Origin: Malaya genurostris
Taxonomy: Eukaryota > Arthropoda > Insecta > Diptera > Culicidae
NCBI RefSeq assembly: GCF_030247185.1
Contig: NC_080571.1
Location: 248,469,771 to 248,533,770 of the forward strand
Direction: 5' to 3'
Length of the DNA: 64,000 nucleotides
Below the pieces are notes generated by a model. The model ran no database searches. It was not told where the DNA came from and saw nothing but the letters and a program-made list of their open reading frames with translations. The translations under genes were made by a program, and so were the position numbers. How positions within the stretch are numbered: position 1 is the stretch's first letter; every line of letters starts with the position of its first letter. Positions 20,976 to 31,505 of this stretch are shown here, in pieces.

Positions 20976-23861
20976 ACTGAAATTTTGGTCTATTGCCAAA
21001 ATTTCAACCGCATGAAAAGCCCGGCCAAAATGAAAGAAATTCACCAAAATTTAATAACCTCCTCTTTCGACGTAATCCTTGGAACTGAAAGCAGCTGGGA
21101 TGAAAGTGTAAGAAGCGAAGAAGTATTTGGAAATAATTTTAACGTATTCCGGCACGACCGAAATTTATCTCTCTGTCAGAAAAAATCTGGAGGTGGAGTC
21201 CTCATAGCCATAAACTCTTGCTTTACTTCTGAAGAAATTATTACTCCTAAATATAAAGAATTTGAGCATGTATGGGCCAAAGTCTCAATATTGGGAGAAG
21301 AACATATTTACTGCTCTGTCTACTTCCCACCCGAAAATGCGAACAAATTCTCTTTTGAATTATTCTTTCAATCTTTAGACACAATTATTTCGAATATGGA
21401 ACCCGAAGTAAAGCTACATATTTTTGGCGACTTCAATCAACGTAATGCGGACTTCATTTCTGACATTGAAAATGAATCAATCTTACTCCCAGTCGTTGGA
21501 GAAAACGAAACATTGCACTACTTTTTCGACAAAATTTCTAATTTTGGCCTACATCAAGTAAACTCCGTAAAAAATCAACAAAATGCATATTTAGACCTTC
21601 TTTTCACTAATTGCACAGAAGACTTTTGTGTGAACGCATCAAACCTGCCATTATGGAAAAATGAAGCATTTCACACCGCAATTGAATATTCATTATTTAC
21701 ACACAATGCATCCCTTCCCTACGACTTGGAATATGAGGAAGTGCCGGAATACAATAAAATTGACTTTGAAGAAGTCAAGTGTAGACTAAGTATAATAAAT
21801 TGGCGGAACATACTGAGTACAGAAGGAAATGTCGACGTCGAAGTAAACAAATTCTATCACATTATAAACAAAATATTATCCGAAACTTTGCCCATAAAAA
21901 GAAGAAGAAAAAATCATAACAGCAAATTACCTGTATGGTTCAATTCACAACTAAAACATTTGAAAAATAGGAAACAAAAAGCACACAAAACTTACAAACA
22001 AGAAAAAAGTGACGCTCATCTTCAAAATTACTTAAATCTATGCAATCAACTCAAAATAGCCATTAACACAGCACACGAAGAATACAACCACAAAATTGAA
22101 AACGAAATAAAGACTTGCCCTAAGAACTTTTTTAACTACACAAAAACTAAACTAAAAAGCAACAATTTTCCATCTCAAATGCACCTCGACGAACATGTAG
22201 GGAAAAATAGTACAGAAATCTGCAATCAATTTGCAAATTTTTTCCAAGAAGTATATACATCTTATTCAGAAACTGACCGTGACCGTGAATACTTCTCTTT
22301 CATACCTGCATTTTCTAGCTCCATCTCTGTAAACTATCTATCAGAACATGACATTTCGACAGCACTGAAAAACTTAGACGCCTCAAAAGGGCCTGGACCT
22401 GACAGTATACCACCAATATTTTTAAAAAATCTTGCTGAAGAACTTACACTACCACTACAACTACTTTTTAACTTATCGCTTAATAAATGTACTTTTCCCA
22501 AAGCATGGAAATCTTCCTTTCTTGTACCAATATTTAAATCTGGTGCAAAATCTAACATTCGGAACTACCGTGGAATAGCCATTATCTCATGCATTCCAAA
22601 ATTATTTGAAAAAATTGTAAACGAAAAACTTTTTCATCAACTTAAAAATGTAATAACAAACAAACAACATGGCTTTTTTAAAGGCCGCTCAACTACAACA
22701 AATCTCTTAGAATTTATGACATTCACACTGAATGCAATGGACGCCGGCAACTACGTAGAAACTCTTTACACTGACTTTAGCAAAGCCTTCGACCGTATTG
22801 ACATACCTTTACTTCTACACAAACTACAAAAATATGGCATAAAACATACTCTTCTTGAATGGCTCAAATCATACTTAACGAATCGTGTACAGGTAGTCCG
22901 CTTCCAAAACATTCTGTCTGAACCAATTAATGTAACATCTGGCGTACCTCAGGGTTCTCACTTAGGGCCTCTCCTTTTCATTTTACATATAAACGACATT
23001 TCCTTCATACTCAAAAATTTGAAAGTGCTTATATATGCAGACGACATGAAACTCTTCATGGAAATAAAAAATATCAACGACGCTGTAATATTCAAGAACG
23101 AAATCAATCTATTCTACATTTGGTGCTGCAAAAGTCTACTCCAACTTAATGTAAAAAAATGTAACTCAATAACTTTCAGTAGGAAAAATGAAACTATACC
23201 CACAAACATACATCTAGGAAATCAACTTGTAGAAAAATGTAAAATTGTAAGAGATTTAGGCGTAATCTTAGACTCCAAGCTCACTTTTGTGGAACACTAC
23301 AATACCATAATCAATAAAGCAAATAGCATGCTGGGCTTTATTAAACGCTTCAGTCATAACTTTCAGGACCCATACACAATAAAATTATTATACACTACAT
23401 ATGTCAGACCTATTTTGGAATATTGCAGCCTAGTATGGAATCCATATAATATTATTCACGAAGAACGCATCGAATCTATTCAAAAACAATTTCTTTTATA
23501 TGCACTTCGTAAATTAAACTGGACAGCATTTCCTCTACCATCATATGAAGCACGCTGCATGCTCATCAATATACAAACACTTAAAGAACGCCGCGACCTT
23601 GCAATGCTTTATTTTATCAGCGACATTATTTCTCAACGCATTCAATCACCTTCTTTATTATCGCAACTAAATTTTTATACACCTAGCCGTCAATTACGAA
23701 CCAGGAAATTATTTTTAGAAAGAAACACTAGAACAAATTATGCAAAATACAGTCCAGTCAATCGAATAATGCGCCATTACAATCAATACTGCGAACATCT
23801 TGACCTTACTATGTCAAAAATTCAAATCAAATCTCAGCTTTGTCGTAGAAATAATGCGTAG
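20973..23861 (+). CDS. LINE ORF2: endonuclease + reverse transcriptase
   Basis: About 962 residues open to TAG 23859. Residue numbers count from codon 20973. Endonuclease: N10 in YCQNFN, E39 in LGTESSW, GGGV at 73-76, GDFN (D153, N155), and near residue 235 an EAFHTAI box that keeps the His but lacks the usual Ser-Asp of SDH. Reverse transcriptase: NYRGIAIISCIPKLFEKI, motif A TDFSKAFDRID (D601), motif B SGVPQGSHLGPLLF, motif C YADD (D690/D691), then the thumb and a C-terminal region with RPILEYCSLVWNP. The enzyme would nick DNA and prime reverse transcription at the break. The codon at 20973 is GTG; the frame is open upstream to 20814 with no ATG until 21012, so the start mechanism is unclear. 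Confidence 0.85.
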   Translation: MTEILVYCQNFNRMKSPAKMKEIHQNLITSSFDVILGTESSWDESVRSEEVFGNNFNVFRHDRNLSLCQKKSGGGVLIAINSCFTSEEIITPKYKEFEHVWAKVSILGEEHIYCSVYFPPENANKFSFELFFQSLDTIISNMEPEVKLHIFGDFNQRNADFISDIENESILLPVVGENETLHYFFDKISNFGLHQVNSVKNQQNAYLDLLFTNCTEDFCVNASNLPLWKNEAFHTAIEYSLFTHNASLPYDLEYEEVPEYNKIDFEEVKCRLSIINWRNILSTEGNVDVEVNKFYHIINKILSETLPIKRRRKNHNSKLPVWFNSQLKHLKNRKQKAHKTYKQEKSDAHLQNYLNLCNQLKIAINTAHEEYNHKIENEIKTCPKNFFNYTKTKLKSNNFPSQMHLDEHVGKNSTEICNQFANFFQEVYTSYSETDRDREYFSFIPAFSSSISVNYLSEHDISTALKNLDASKGPGPDSIPPIFLKNLAEELTLPLQLLFNLSLNKCTFPKAWKSSFLVPIFKSGAKSNIRNYRGIAIISCIPKLFEKIVNEKLFHQLKNVITNKQHGFFKGRSTTTNLLEFMTFTLNAMDAGNYVETLYTDFSKAFDRIDIPLLLHKLQKYGIKHTLLEWLKSYLTNRVQVVRFQNILSEPINVTSGVPQGSHLGPLLFILHINDISFILKNLKVLIYADDMKLFMEIKNINDAVIFKNEINLFYIWCCKSLLQLNVKKCNSITFSRKNETIPTNIHLGNQLVEKCKIVRDLGVILDSKLTFVEHYNTIINKANSMLGFIKRFSHNFQDPYTIKLLYTTYVRPILEYCSLVWNPYNIIHEERIESIQKQFLLYALRKLNWTAFPLPSYEARCMLINIQTLKERRDLAMLYFISDIISQRIQSPSLLSQLNFYTPSRQLRTRKLFLERNTRTNYAKYSPVNRIMRHYNQYCEHLDLTMSKIQIKSQLCRRNNA

Positions 23862-23935
23862 TATGTAAGTGAACATTGTAAACAATTTATATGTAGTCTA
23901 CATTTGCTTGACGAAATAAATAAATAAATAAATAG

Positions 23936-25487
23936 ATCTTCATCCGTGAGTCATGTTGAATTTGAATTTGAGAAAGAAAGCTTCTTTTCATAGTACATTC
24001 AATTCGCGAATTGCACCTTCGCACTCACGATTTAAAAGCACATTAGCGGACAAATAAACCAGTTACGTCACATCATGTAACCTTTCATGCGTTTGCTCCG
24101 GATTCTGTCAAGGCTACCAAATAAATAATGTCTCGCAGTGTACCCCGTACGGATTCCGACATCCACCGCAAATATATATATTCGCTACCATTACAGTTAA
24201 CGCGATGCAAAACATCAAACGCCAAATGGTTGGCCCTTCCTCCCGTCAAACTCCGTAAATTCAATCAAAGATTAAATCAAATTTCGCTTCTCGAACCGTT
24301 ATCGCTGCTGCTGATCGTTTTTGGTTTACTCCGAATGAATGGTAATTTGGAGCCTGAATGGGGCACAATTACCGTAGTATTTGTATTTGTTCCCGCTGCG
24401 CTGCGAATGCGAGTCGGTTCCTGGAACACTGTGCCTTAATTTGATGGAAATGGAATCACGAGCTACAGTGCAAAGAAAAGGATCTTTCCTTACAGCTCGT
24501 AGTGCAGTGCACATTCAAGGCCGAACTGGATCAGCATGGAAAATTGAATTTTCGTCTCGATAGCGTTAATTCTATTAGCACAACGCGGGCTCCGTTTGCG
24601 TTACCCTCAGCGTTGCAACCGACGTCGTCGTCGTCGTCGTCATCGTCAACTTGAATTAGGAAGCCTGAAGCGTCAGACGTTACTATAAACGGAAGAAGAG
24701 ATGTACAGCCTCTGCCAGCATTCGTCTGTCGTTGCCGAACCAAACAGAAGCGACAAAGAGCATAATGTTATTAGTGTACGTTTGGCAAGCGGGAAGGAGG
24801 GAGCAAACGTACGATTCACTTGTAAGTGGAAAACGTTTTCCAGTTCTAGTGCTCTTTTTTCCGGGAACTGAAAAATTTCGAGATTCAAGCGGGTGGGAAA
24901 ATGTTCTCAGTAACAAAACAGTTTTCAGAGTAAGCGCAGGATTTGCCAAAGAACTCAGCACTGCAATCACGAAGTAGCAGAAAAACGATCAAAATTATTT
25001 ACTTTGAAGCAAAACATGCTTTTACGATGAACGACAGCTTTAGATTTCCGATTAGAATACGTCGGGGTGTTTAGAACCAACGGGATCTGGTTGATTTCAA
25101 TAACGGAAGAAAATTTATGCAAATTGTGCTGGAGCAGTATCTCTGGCAATGTACGATAAGTTTTTGAATGTTCCGGAAGCATTAAACAGATCGGCAACTG
25201 AAAGGCTCTGTTGAAATGGGCGGACTTGAAATTTCACTTCATAATTTATAAAATGAAATACGGAAATGTCGAAAATTTTGGCTTATTAATAATATGAACA
25301 CATTTTAAAAACCAAAAGAACATGTAAAATTGTGTGATTGGAGAATTACATGACTTGAAATTCAAAAAATAAAAAAAATTGAAAATCTGCAACGGTTCGC
25401 GACTGAGAATTATTGGATCACAAAGAATCGGTAATCGACTGATCCACAGAAGCACATAACTCCTTGATAGATAATTGGCACACACCC
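23936..25487. other. No gene recognised; GTC microsatellite
   Basis: Only short frames occur, including one of 103 codons at 24128-24439 without a recognisable domain. A (GTC)n run encoding nothing obvious sits at about 24622-24650. Base composition is more balanced than the flanks, so this may be unique host sequence. Confidence 0.4.
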
Positions 25488-26125
25488 AAACCTCCGTTTG
25501 CGTAAACTTTTTTTACGTTACCTCTTTTTACGTAAATCTGGTTACGAACAAAATTCCAAATAACGTATACTTTTTATACGAACCTACTTCGTCAAAGGAG
25601 GTTTTTGCATACAAGGAAAATCATTTCCGACTCATTTACATTCCATGAAAATTACAACAATATGGGTATTTTCGGAACGGGTTTGCTGAGTACATGCTAG
25701 AATACGTTGTTTGAGGTGGTTTCGAATTCCAAGATGGTGACTTCCGAAAAAACCCTTATTGTAAAGATTTTCAAGGAATAACAATAAACCGGAAGTCGCC
25801 ATCTTGAAATTCAAAACCACCTCAAACATCGTTTTCCAACATGTACTCATCAAACCCGTTCCGAAAATACCCATATTCTGATGGTTTGTAACGAATATCG
25901 ATGAACCGGAAGTTGCATCTTGGAAATAGATGCGACATAGAACATCATTTTCCTGCAAATACAAATAATTTTTGTTCCATAGTTATCCATTATATTATAT
26001 ACATCCAATAATATAAATACATTGGAAAAACTTCTTTTGCGTTGAAAATTCCAAATAACGTAAACTTTTTTTACGTCATAATTCAATTTATAAAGTCCCG
26101 ATTATTACGTAAATTGAGGTTTGAA
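25488..26125. mobile_element. MITE-like element with TTTACGTAA motifs, carrying an inner foldback
   Basis: The left end reads ccaaacctccgtttgcgtaa and the right end, on the opposite strand, cattcaaacctcaatttacg, giving related inverted ends (AAACCTC...TTACGTAA). Subterminal copies of 'attccaaataacgta-acttttttacg' occur at about 25553 and 26050. The middle (25660-25965) holds an unrelated foldback, so the structure is probably nested. Confidence 0.5.
25660..25876. repeat. 87-bp arm inverted repeat (foldback)
   Basis: Left arm 25660-25746 (atatgggtattttcggaacg, then ggtttg-tgagtacatg) pairs with right arm 25790-25876 over nearly its full length, with a 43-bp loop. A third, degenerate copy of the right-arm part (accggaagttgcatcttgga) follows at about 25912-25965. 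Confidence 0.85.
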
Positions 26126-26397
26126 TGTATATGACTTAATACTGTTGCGCTTACTGACCGAGGGCAAAATACAGTCGAGGTGAAAAAGTGAAATTTACAC
26201 AACATGTGAATCATTAGTACTTTTTGATTTTTCCATGAACAAGACTATGTATCTGAAAAATAGCATAATTTTCGGGATCGGTAAAGTTGAATGGTGTGAT
26301 TTTTTTTAGCACAGAGGGCAGAAGTGTCCTTAATGCAATGCGAGAGTAAATCAGCTGACTATTGTTTATAATTCGATCTCAGCTTTTTTTTTCAAAA

Positions 26398-26790
26398 TGA
26401 GTACCGCTTACGCTTCGCGCTTCAAAGTAGTTTTTTTGTGTTCGCACTCGAAAGGTCCCAAAAACGACCCAAGCTGACGCGGAGAAATACATGCAAAAGT
26501 CGAAACAGTTTTTGAGTAAGTCGTTTTGAATAGGTGAATATCTAAAAGGATCGACGTTATGCGACAGCCGCCTCATTCACCCGATATGTTACTCTGTGAC
26601 TATTTTAGTTCCCAAGAGAAAAATCGGTGGTCAAAGGAACCCATTTTGAGTCATGTCATGGATGTCTATAAATCCAGGCGGCCGATACGAGGGTATTCGC
26701 TGACATCTCAGTCGAAGCGTTCCAGAGATGCAAGAAAAACGCGCTGGAATCGTTGTATAGATCGAAGGATATGGTAGAGTTGTTAAACAT
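26398..26790 (+). pseudogene. Tc1/mariner-type transposase, internally deleted
   Basis: ATG 26398 opens MSTAYASRFKVVFLCSHSKG, a typical N-terminal helix-turn-helix start in some mariner-related families, followed by a frameshifted second-helix region. After about 26550 the sequence jumps to the C-terminus: RQPPHSPDMLLCDYF, with the third catalytic Asp, then 'FADISVEAFQRC' in another frame. The first two catalytic Asp regions are missing, so this is an internally deleted, frameshifted relic. No TIR pair was recognised. Confidence 0.6.
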
Positions 26791-27133
26791 TTTTAAAACA
26801 TGCGGTTTTTATGGAATTAGTCTCATTACTTAATTGTCACACCACGTATTTTCAAAAATGAATAACTGTTGAGTAACTGTTCATTCAATTGCCTTCTCTA
26901 AACATGTGCATGGAAATTGAGGTACATTTACAAAATATTTGTGTCAATGTAGGTAGAGTTTGATCATCTGTAAAATTCATATTTTTTCTGTGTGGGTAAA
27001 ACAGTGACATAACAGAAAATTCATCATTTTTGTGTTAATGTTTATGCCAAATTTCGATAGTAAAATGATGAATGAATAAATAAATCGTTTATTGTCCGAT
27101 TCATAATCCTAGTTACCGCCATCTTACTCTTAA

Positions 27134-27765
27134 GGGCTGAGGCCAGTGTGTTTTAGGGCGCTTTAAAGGGCAATTTTCACACTTCAAATCTGATTTTCTC
27201 AGAAACGGAACGAATATTAAAAAACCCAACTGACAATCTCTTAGAAAATTGGTTTAGATTATTCTGTGAAAATTTCAGAATGATTATTTTACTTTAGCGG
27301 TCGGGAAAGTCTTTTTTCTGAAGAAAGAATTGCATAGCTGAAAACGGCAACTTTCAACTTGTTCATTGCATATCTCGCTTTCAAAAGCATGGATCAAAAA
27401 TCTATCCTAACAATGTCTAGATAATTTAATTTAGATGCGATTAGTGCATAAAAACATATATGTTGTCGCGATGAAAATGAAGTGTAAGTTATTTTTGTGG
27501 AGGTAATTCGATTACTCTCCATTTCAGTTCCCTGGTAACGTAACGAAACATGAGAGAGAAATAAAATCGGCTCAAAAAGGCTGCAAACAAGCGGCAGCTT
27601 TCTTGGTTATTATGTGATGTAGTCAAACTTGTAACCGAAAATATCAAAACTTTCTTGGCCACCCGGTCACATCGAGAGTCATTTTGCACATTTGCGAGAG
27701 CATGGAGAGAAAAGTAATACGCACAGCAAGCCACGTGGTTTTACGCGATCTAGTGGCCTCAGCCC
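27134..27765. mobile_element. 632-bp MITE with TTAA target duplication
   Basis: Inverted ends GGGCTGAGGCCA (27134-27145 and 27754-27765) are flanked directly by TTAA (27130-27133 and 27766-27769). TTAA duplication is the hallmark of piggyBac-type transposition, so this is probably a non-autonomous element of that superfamily. The interior is non-coding; the 81-codon minus-strand frame at 27489-27734 has no transposase motif. Confidence 0.85.
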
Positions 27766-27779
27766 TTAACGACCAACAA

Positions 27780-28180
27780 GTCTGCTGCAGCAATTTCAAA
27801 TGTTCCCAATATGCCTGCCGTTAGATTTCCTTCGAAAATCTTTCCTGAAGATGTGCAAAAAGCTTGTTCCAAATTGAACTGCACTTTGTGCGCCCATGTT
27901 CGTCATTTTCAACAACTCATTGAGATTCGGAGTATTTTCCAGTATATGGAAATCGTCATACATCTTTCCCGTTTTCCAAAAAGAAACTAAAAACGGATGT
28001 CTCAAACTATCGTGGAAAAGCTTTTTTGTGTGCACTCCCCAAGCAACTTGAGCTAATCAGTCTTGAGTTCTTACCTCACTGCTGCTTTAGTTACTCTAGT
28101 GCTCCCAATCATGTCAAAACACGCGTTCTTTTCAGGTGTGCTTCAGGGGTTGATTTTGGAGCTCTCACGTCTTTAGAATA
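27780..28180 (+). pseudogene. LINE reverse-transcriptase fragment, heavily decayed
   Basis: In shifting plus-strand frames one can read FNNSLRFGVFSSIWKSSYIF, then DVSNYRGKAFLCALPKQLE, matching the start of LINE RT domains (compare NYRGIAIISCIPKLFE in the 19-24 kb element). At 28133-28172 comes SGVLQGLILELS, a decayed motif B. Motif A and everything between are deleted. The element is of CR1 or Jockey type and has no remaining function. Confidence 0.6.
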
Positions 28181-28590
28181 GTTTCTGTTTGGAATAGTCT
28201 GCACCTTTTAATATAATCGAAGGTGTCATTAATCCACCTACAAGTGAGTTTAAAAAAATAATTTGCATACAATACGAGATGGAGAATTTATGTCATTTAT
28301 GGTTTTGAGATATGATGCATTGTTTATTGGGAGGCCCCAAAATCAAGTTTTTTTCATTATAGCTTCAACGAATTTTTGGAATTTTCAAAGGTTTTACAAT
28401 TATATTTCAGTTACCATAATACATATTTTTGTCAAAGGTTGTGTATTCTTAATTTTTCAACCTAACAACTTTTAGAACAATTTCATTACAAAATAATACA
28501 TACTGAAGTTTCAATATCTAGAAAATGTGGAACCGATTTCAACAAAGTTTGAAAAAGACACGTTTGAAAAATAATGTCCCATCAGGAATC
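28181..28590. other. No gene recognised
   Basis: AT-rich sequence without motifs. Confidence 0.4.
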
Positions 28591-28825
28591 AGAACAAATT
28601 GACTCAAATGGCACGTTCCACGTCAAATCCAGATGGAAAACGAAAATTTTCTTTGGATCAAGAGTTATTTTAATTTAAGTCTAAGTTTGTTAAAACCGGG
28701 TTAATCAGTTGGATAATAATTAGTGCATATTTTTCTCAGATACATATAAATTCAAAAACACAGACATTTTGTGTACTACACGAACCGATTCGAATGGTAC
28801 ATGACGTTCGGCTTTCATAGAGATT
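28590..28825 (+). repeat. Degenerate A-family copy
   Basis: Shows 'tttgttaaaaccgggttaatc', then 'cacagacattttgtg' and a decayed end module 'acgaaccgattcgaatggta' followed by 'catgacgttcggc'. The 150-codon frame 28771-29223 starts in this end module and runs into a MITE, so it is not a gene. Confidence 0.6.
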
Positions 28826-29067
28826 ACATAGCCTTCTTTGGTGATAAAGTCAAAAACACGGTATGCTTAATCTATGTCATGTGTAATAAAAATTTTGAAG
28901 TTTCTATGAAACAAGAGCGTAATAAGTCAAATGACTGGATTTTTCAAGAACGAATCGAAGAATTTCGCGTCGAACAAATGTTGGCAGCACCCTCTCAGAT
29001 TTCAATGAAACTTACCGGACATGAATACCTCGTCACAAGAAGCAAAATATTCTTGTCGAGTCCCATA

Positions 29068-29315
29068 CAGAGTTACCATATTCACAGATTTTTCTGTGAA
29101 ACCCACAGATTTTTTTTTGCCTATTTTGCCACACAGATTCTGTGCAACAGAACACAGATTTTATCAAAATTCACAGATTTCTACAGATTTTCAAAAATAC
29201 TTTATAAAAATGGCAGATTTTAAAATGTTTTTCACAGATTATTATCAAAACTATGCAACACAGATGGTACACAGATTTTTCAAGTTGAAACACATATTTT
29301 AAAATGGTAACTCTG
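29068..29315. mobile_element. 248-bp MITE made of repeated CACAGATTTT units
   Basis: Inverted ends CAGAGTTACCAT (29068-29079 and 29304-29315) bracket a body in which 'cacagattt' recurs about ten times with variable spacers. No coding capacity. The start of a related element ('cagggttgccatatatacag') appears at about 38209. Confidence 0.7.
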
Positions 29316-29690
29316 GATTTTAATTAAACCTTGTCCCAAGATAAGTGATTATGTTCCTTACCATTCGTTCGTACATTGCGAGATGAGTACTTTTGAGGAA
29401 AAAACTTTTTCAATCCACCTAGTTGTGCAATGATGCCGTATATTTATATTTTCAAAAACGTCACTAGAACATTCTGTCAATATTTTTTTCAAACTTGAAT
29501 TAAATCAAAAAAATTTTTTTTTGGATTTAAACTACCATAACCTTTTTAATTTGTAAACAGTTAGGTCAAGTTAATGTAGATTCAAATGTCGTAGCCCTGC
29601 ACACTGAATAAAATTGAACGAAGCACGCTGTGTGCTTGGCGGTGGTGTTTCCTTCTTCCGTACCAGTTTTGCATCATTTTGTATGACAGT
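29316..29690. other. No gene recognised
   Basis: AT-rich; the end of this stretch leads into the A/B-family fragment that follows. Confidence 0.4.
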
Positions 29691-29870
29691 TTGAAAGTTT
29701 TGACACTGATCGCCCTATAATATTGGAACCGGAAGTATCTTTTAGGACAATGATAGCTTTTATTTGAACCAGGATTTGTGAAAATCGGTTTAACCGTTAC
29801 TGAAAAATTGAAGTGAGTTCGGTTTTTAGAGCTTTTCTCCACTATTACAGGTGCGTTCGGAAGCGGAAAC
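29690..29870 (+). repeat. A-family variant fragment
   Basis: Reads 'gttttgacactgatcgcccta', then 'ttggaaccggaagtatc' and 'gtgaaaatcggtttaacc'. The same order occurs at 56985-57160. Confidence 0.7.
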
Positions 29871-30900
29871 CGGGCACTAGTAGTGTTGAGATCTCTAATA
29901 AAAAAAACCTTTTTTATAGCAGCTTTATTTTGTAGCAGCTTAAAACTGTAAGAGCAAATTCAGCAGCTAGAAGTTCTATATGGAAGATCTATAATAGACC
30001 AGAAACTGGAACAAACGTATCCCCAGCAAGCCGTTCTAGTTTTATTTATTCGACCAGTTCTTCTGTCAAATTTAAAACTGGTCTACGATGCCGTTCTATT
30101 TTTTGTATATTTGAAACACGAGTAAAACACTGCTGGGGCTGCCAGTTTTTTTTGTTATAAAATCCAGATTTAAATTTGGTAACTGGCATAAATTATGCAT
30201 CTAGAACTAAAACACTACTGAATATGCCCTAATTATTTATTTATTAGTAAAATTATTAATTATATTTCAAAACATCTTACAAGGTTTGGTTTCCTTTTTT
30301 GTACCTCGTGCTAGCCCTAGCTTCCACTCGCAACGACGCGAACAATCTTCCGTCTACGTTGAATTTAATTTTAAGTTTAGGTTTAGTTATAGCTCAATTC
30401 ACGTTTTACTAATCAAATGAAATATAGCAAATCCAATTTTCAATTTCACTCTGATTATTATAAAGTGTAAATTCCGGCTAAATGTAACATATTTAAATCA
30501 ATTCAAATGTGTTTATCTCATATACTCACTGTACTAATTACCTTTTCGTATTTCGTACGTATCGCTATAAACCGATATTATCTGTGATAGATTAACAAAA
30601 AACTGTGATAAACCTCTGTGATACAATAGATTATAAGTTTTAATTTAGATTAAGTTGCACAACTGCTGATCTGCTATCAATTATGTCAGCTATCTCTTTT
30701 CTGCCTCTCTTTCCAACTGTCAACTCACTCATTGGTCACTTCCGCATACCCAGTGAGTGTGGGCTCACTGGTAGAACTCAACAAGTAAACCCAAAGTAAA
30801 TTTATGTATCCAATAGCTAACAAGGTCTACCAGTTAGATGAATTTACCAGTAAATTTTATAAAAATATGCACCTCGTTTTGTCATCACTTTTTACATAAT
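29871..30900. other. No gene recognised; possible old repeats
   Basis: Contains an inverted CCCCAGCA/TGCTGGGG pair (30019 and 30130) around a 'ccgttctagtttt' block that recurs as 'gccgttctatttttt'. At 30300-30800 there is a GC-richer, LTR-like stretch that I cannot assign. No coding frame of note. Confidence 0.35.
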
Positions 30901-30919
30901 CCTCATGAAATTGAAAATT

Positions 30920-31340
30920 TTTCTATTATCGCACTGTAATACCGAAACCGAAAGTCGGATCTGGATCAACTTTTCGTGGACTTTTTAAAAAATTTCAAGA
31001 TATTTTATTTGCATATTAGTTTGTAGAATCGGCTAAAAATTTCACGAGGAAATCGAATGCGCATTTTATCATAGATTGGCTCATATTGCCATTTAATTCC
31101 AGAACCGGAAATTGAATAAAGATAAAATTCAATAACCATGTATGGGATCATAAGATCTTTCATTTGAATCTGAGATTGTGGAAATCGCTTCAGCTAACTC
31201 CGGGAAAATCGAGTGACATTATTTGTCACATACACACAGACATTTGTTCAGCTCGTCGAACTGAGTCGAATAGTATATGACATTCTGCCATGCGGGTCAC
31301 GTTTCAAAAGTAGGTTTTCACAGTGATTGTTCAAAAGGTA
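30920..31340 (+). repeat. A-family copies (two partial units)
   Basis: Two successive cores ('ataccgaaaccgaaagtcgg' and 'attccagaaccggaaattg') are followed by 'gtcacatacacacagacatt' and the end module 'gctcgtcgaactgagtcgaa', 'tagtatatgacattc'. Non-coding. Confidence 0.75.
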
Positions 31341-31505
31341 AAAATTTCTGTAACAAAAACTATTTCTTGTAAAAACTGAATTTTTATCCAGTGTCTTTAT
31401 ATCGGAAACTTAACTAAACTGAAAGTCATTATCATTATCGAGACTCCAATGAAACGAAATTTGTGAGAAAATTACACCGAATTTCCTATTACTAGTTGCC
31501 CGATA

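Larger units (their letters stand above)
19035..23935 (+). mobile_element. CR1-like non-LTR retrotransposon, near-intact full-length copy
   Basis: A 4.9-kb LINE with a GC-rich 5' UTR (19035-19176), an unbroken PHD-finger ORF1, an unbroken endonuclease/RT ORF2, a short 3' UTR and a terminal (AAAT)n repeat (aaataaataaataaataa at about 23915-23934) instead of poly-A. A short tandem-repeat tail and a PHD-type ORF1 are known traits of CR1-group elements (T1/Q-like in mosquitoes). I found no target duplication, also usual for that group. Both long frames are open with catalytic motifs present, making this the youngest LINE in the window. The 5' boundary is approximate. Confidence 0.8.

Noticed and set aside
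28771..29223. 150-codon frame
   Set aside because: Begins in a decayed A-family end module and ends inside the CAGATTT-rich MITE.
30300..30810. Possible solo LTR
   Set aside because: GC-richer block in AT-rich surroundings, but no TG...CA ends, second copy or target duplication could be seen.
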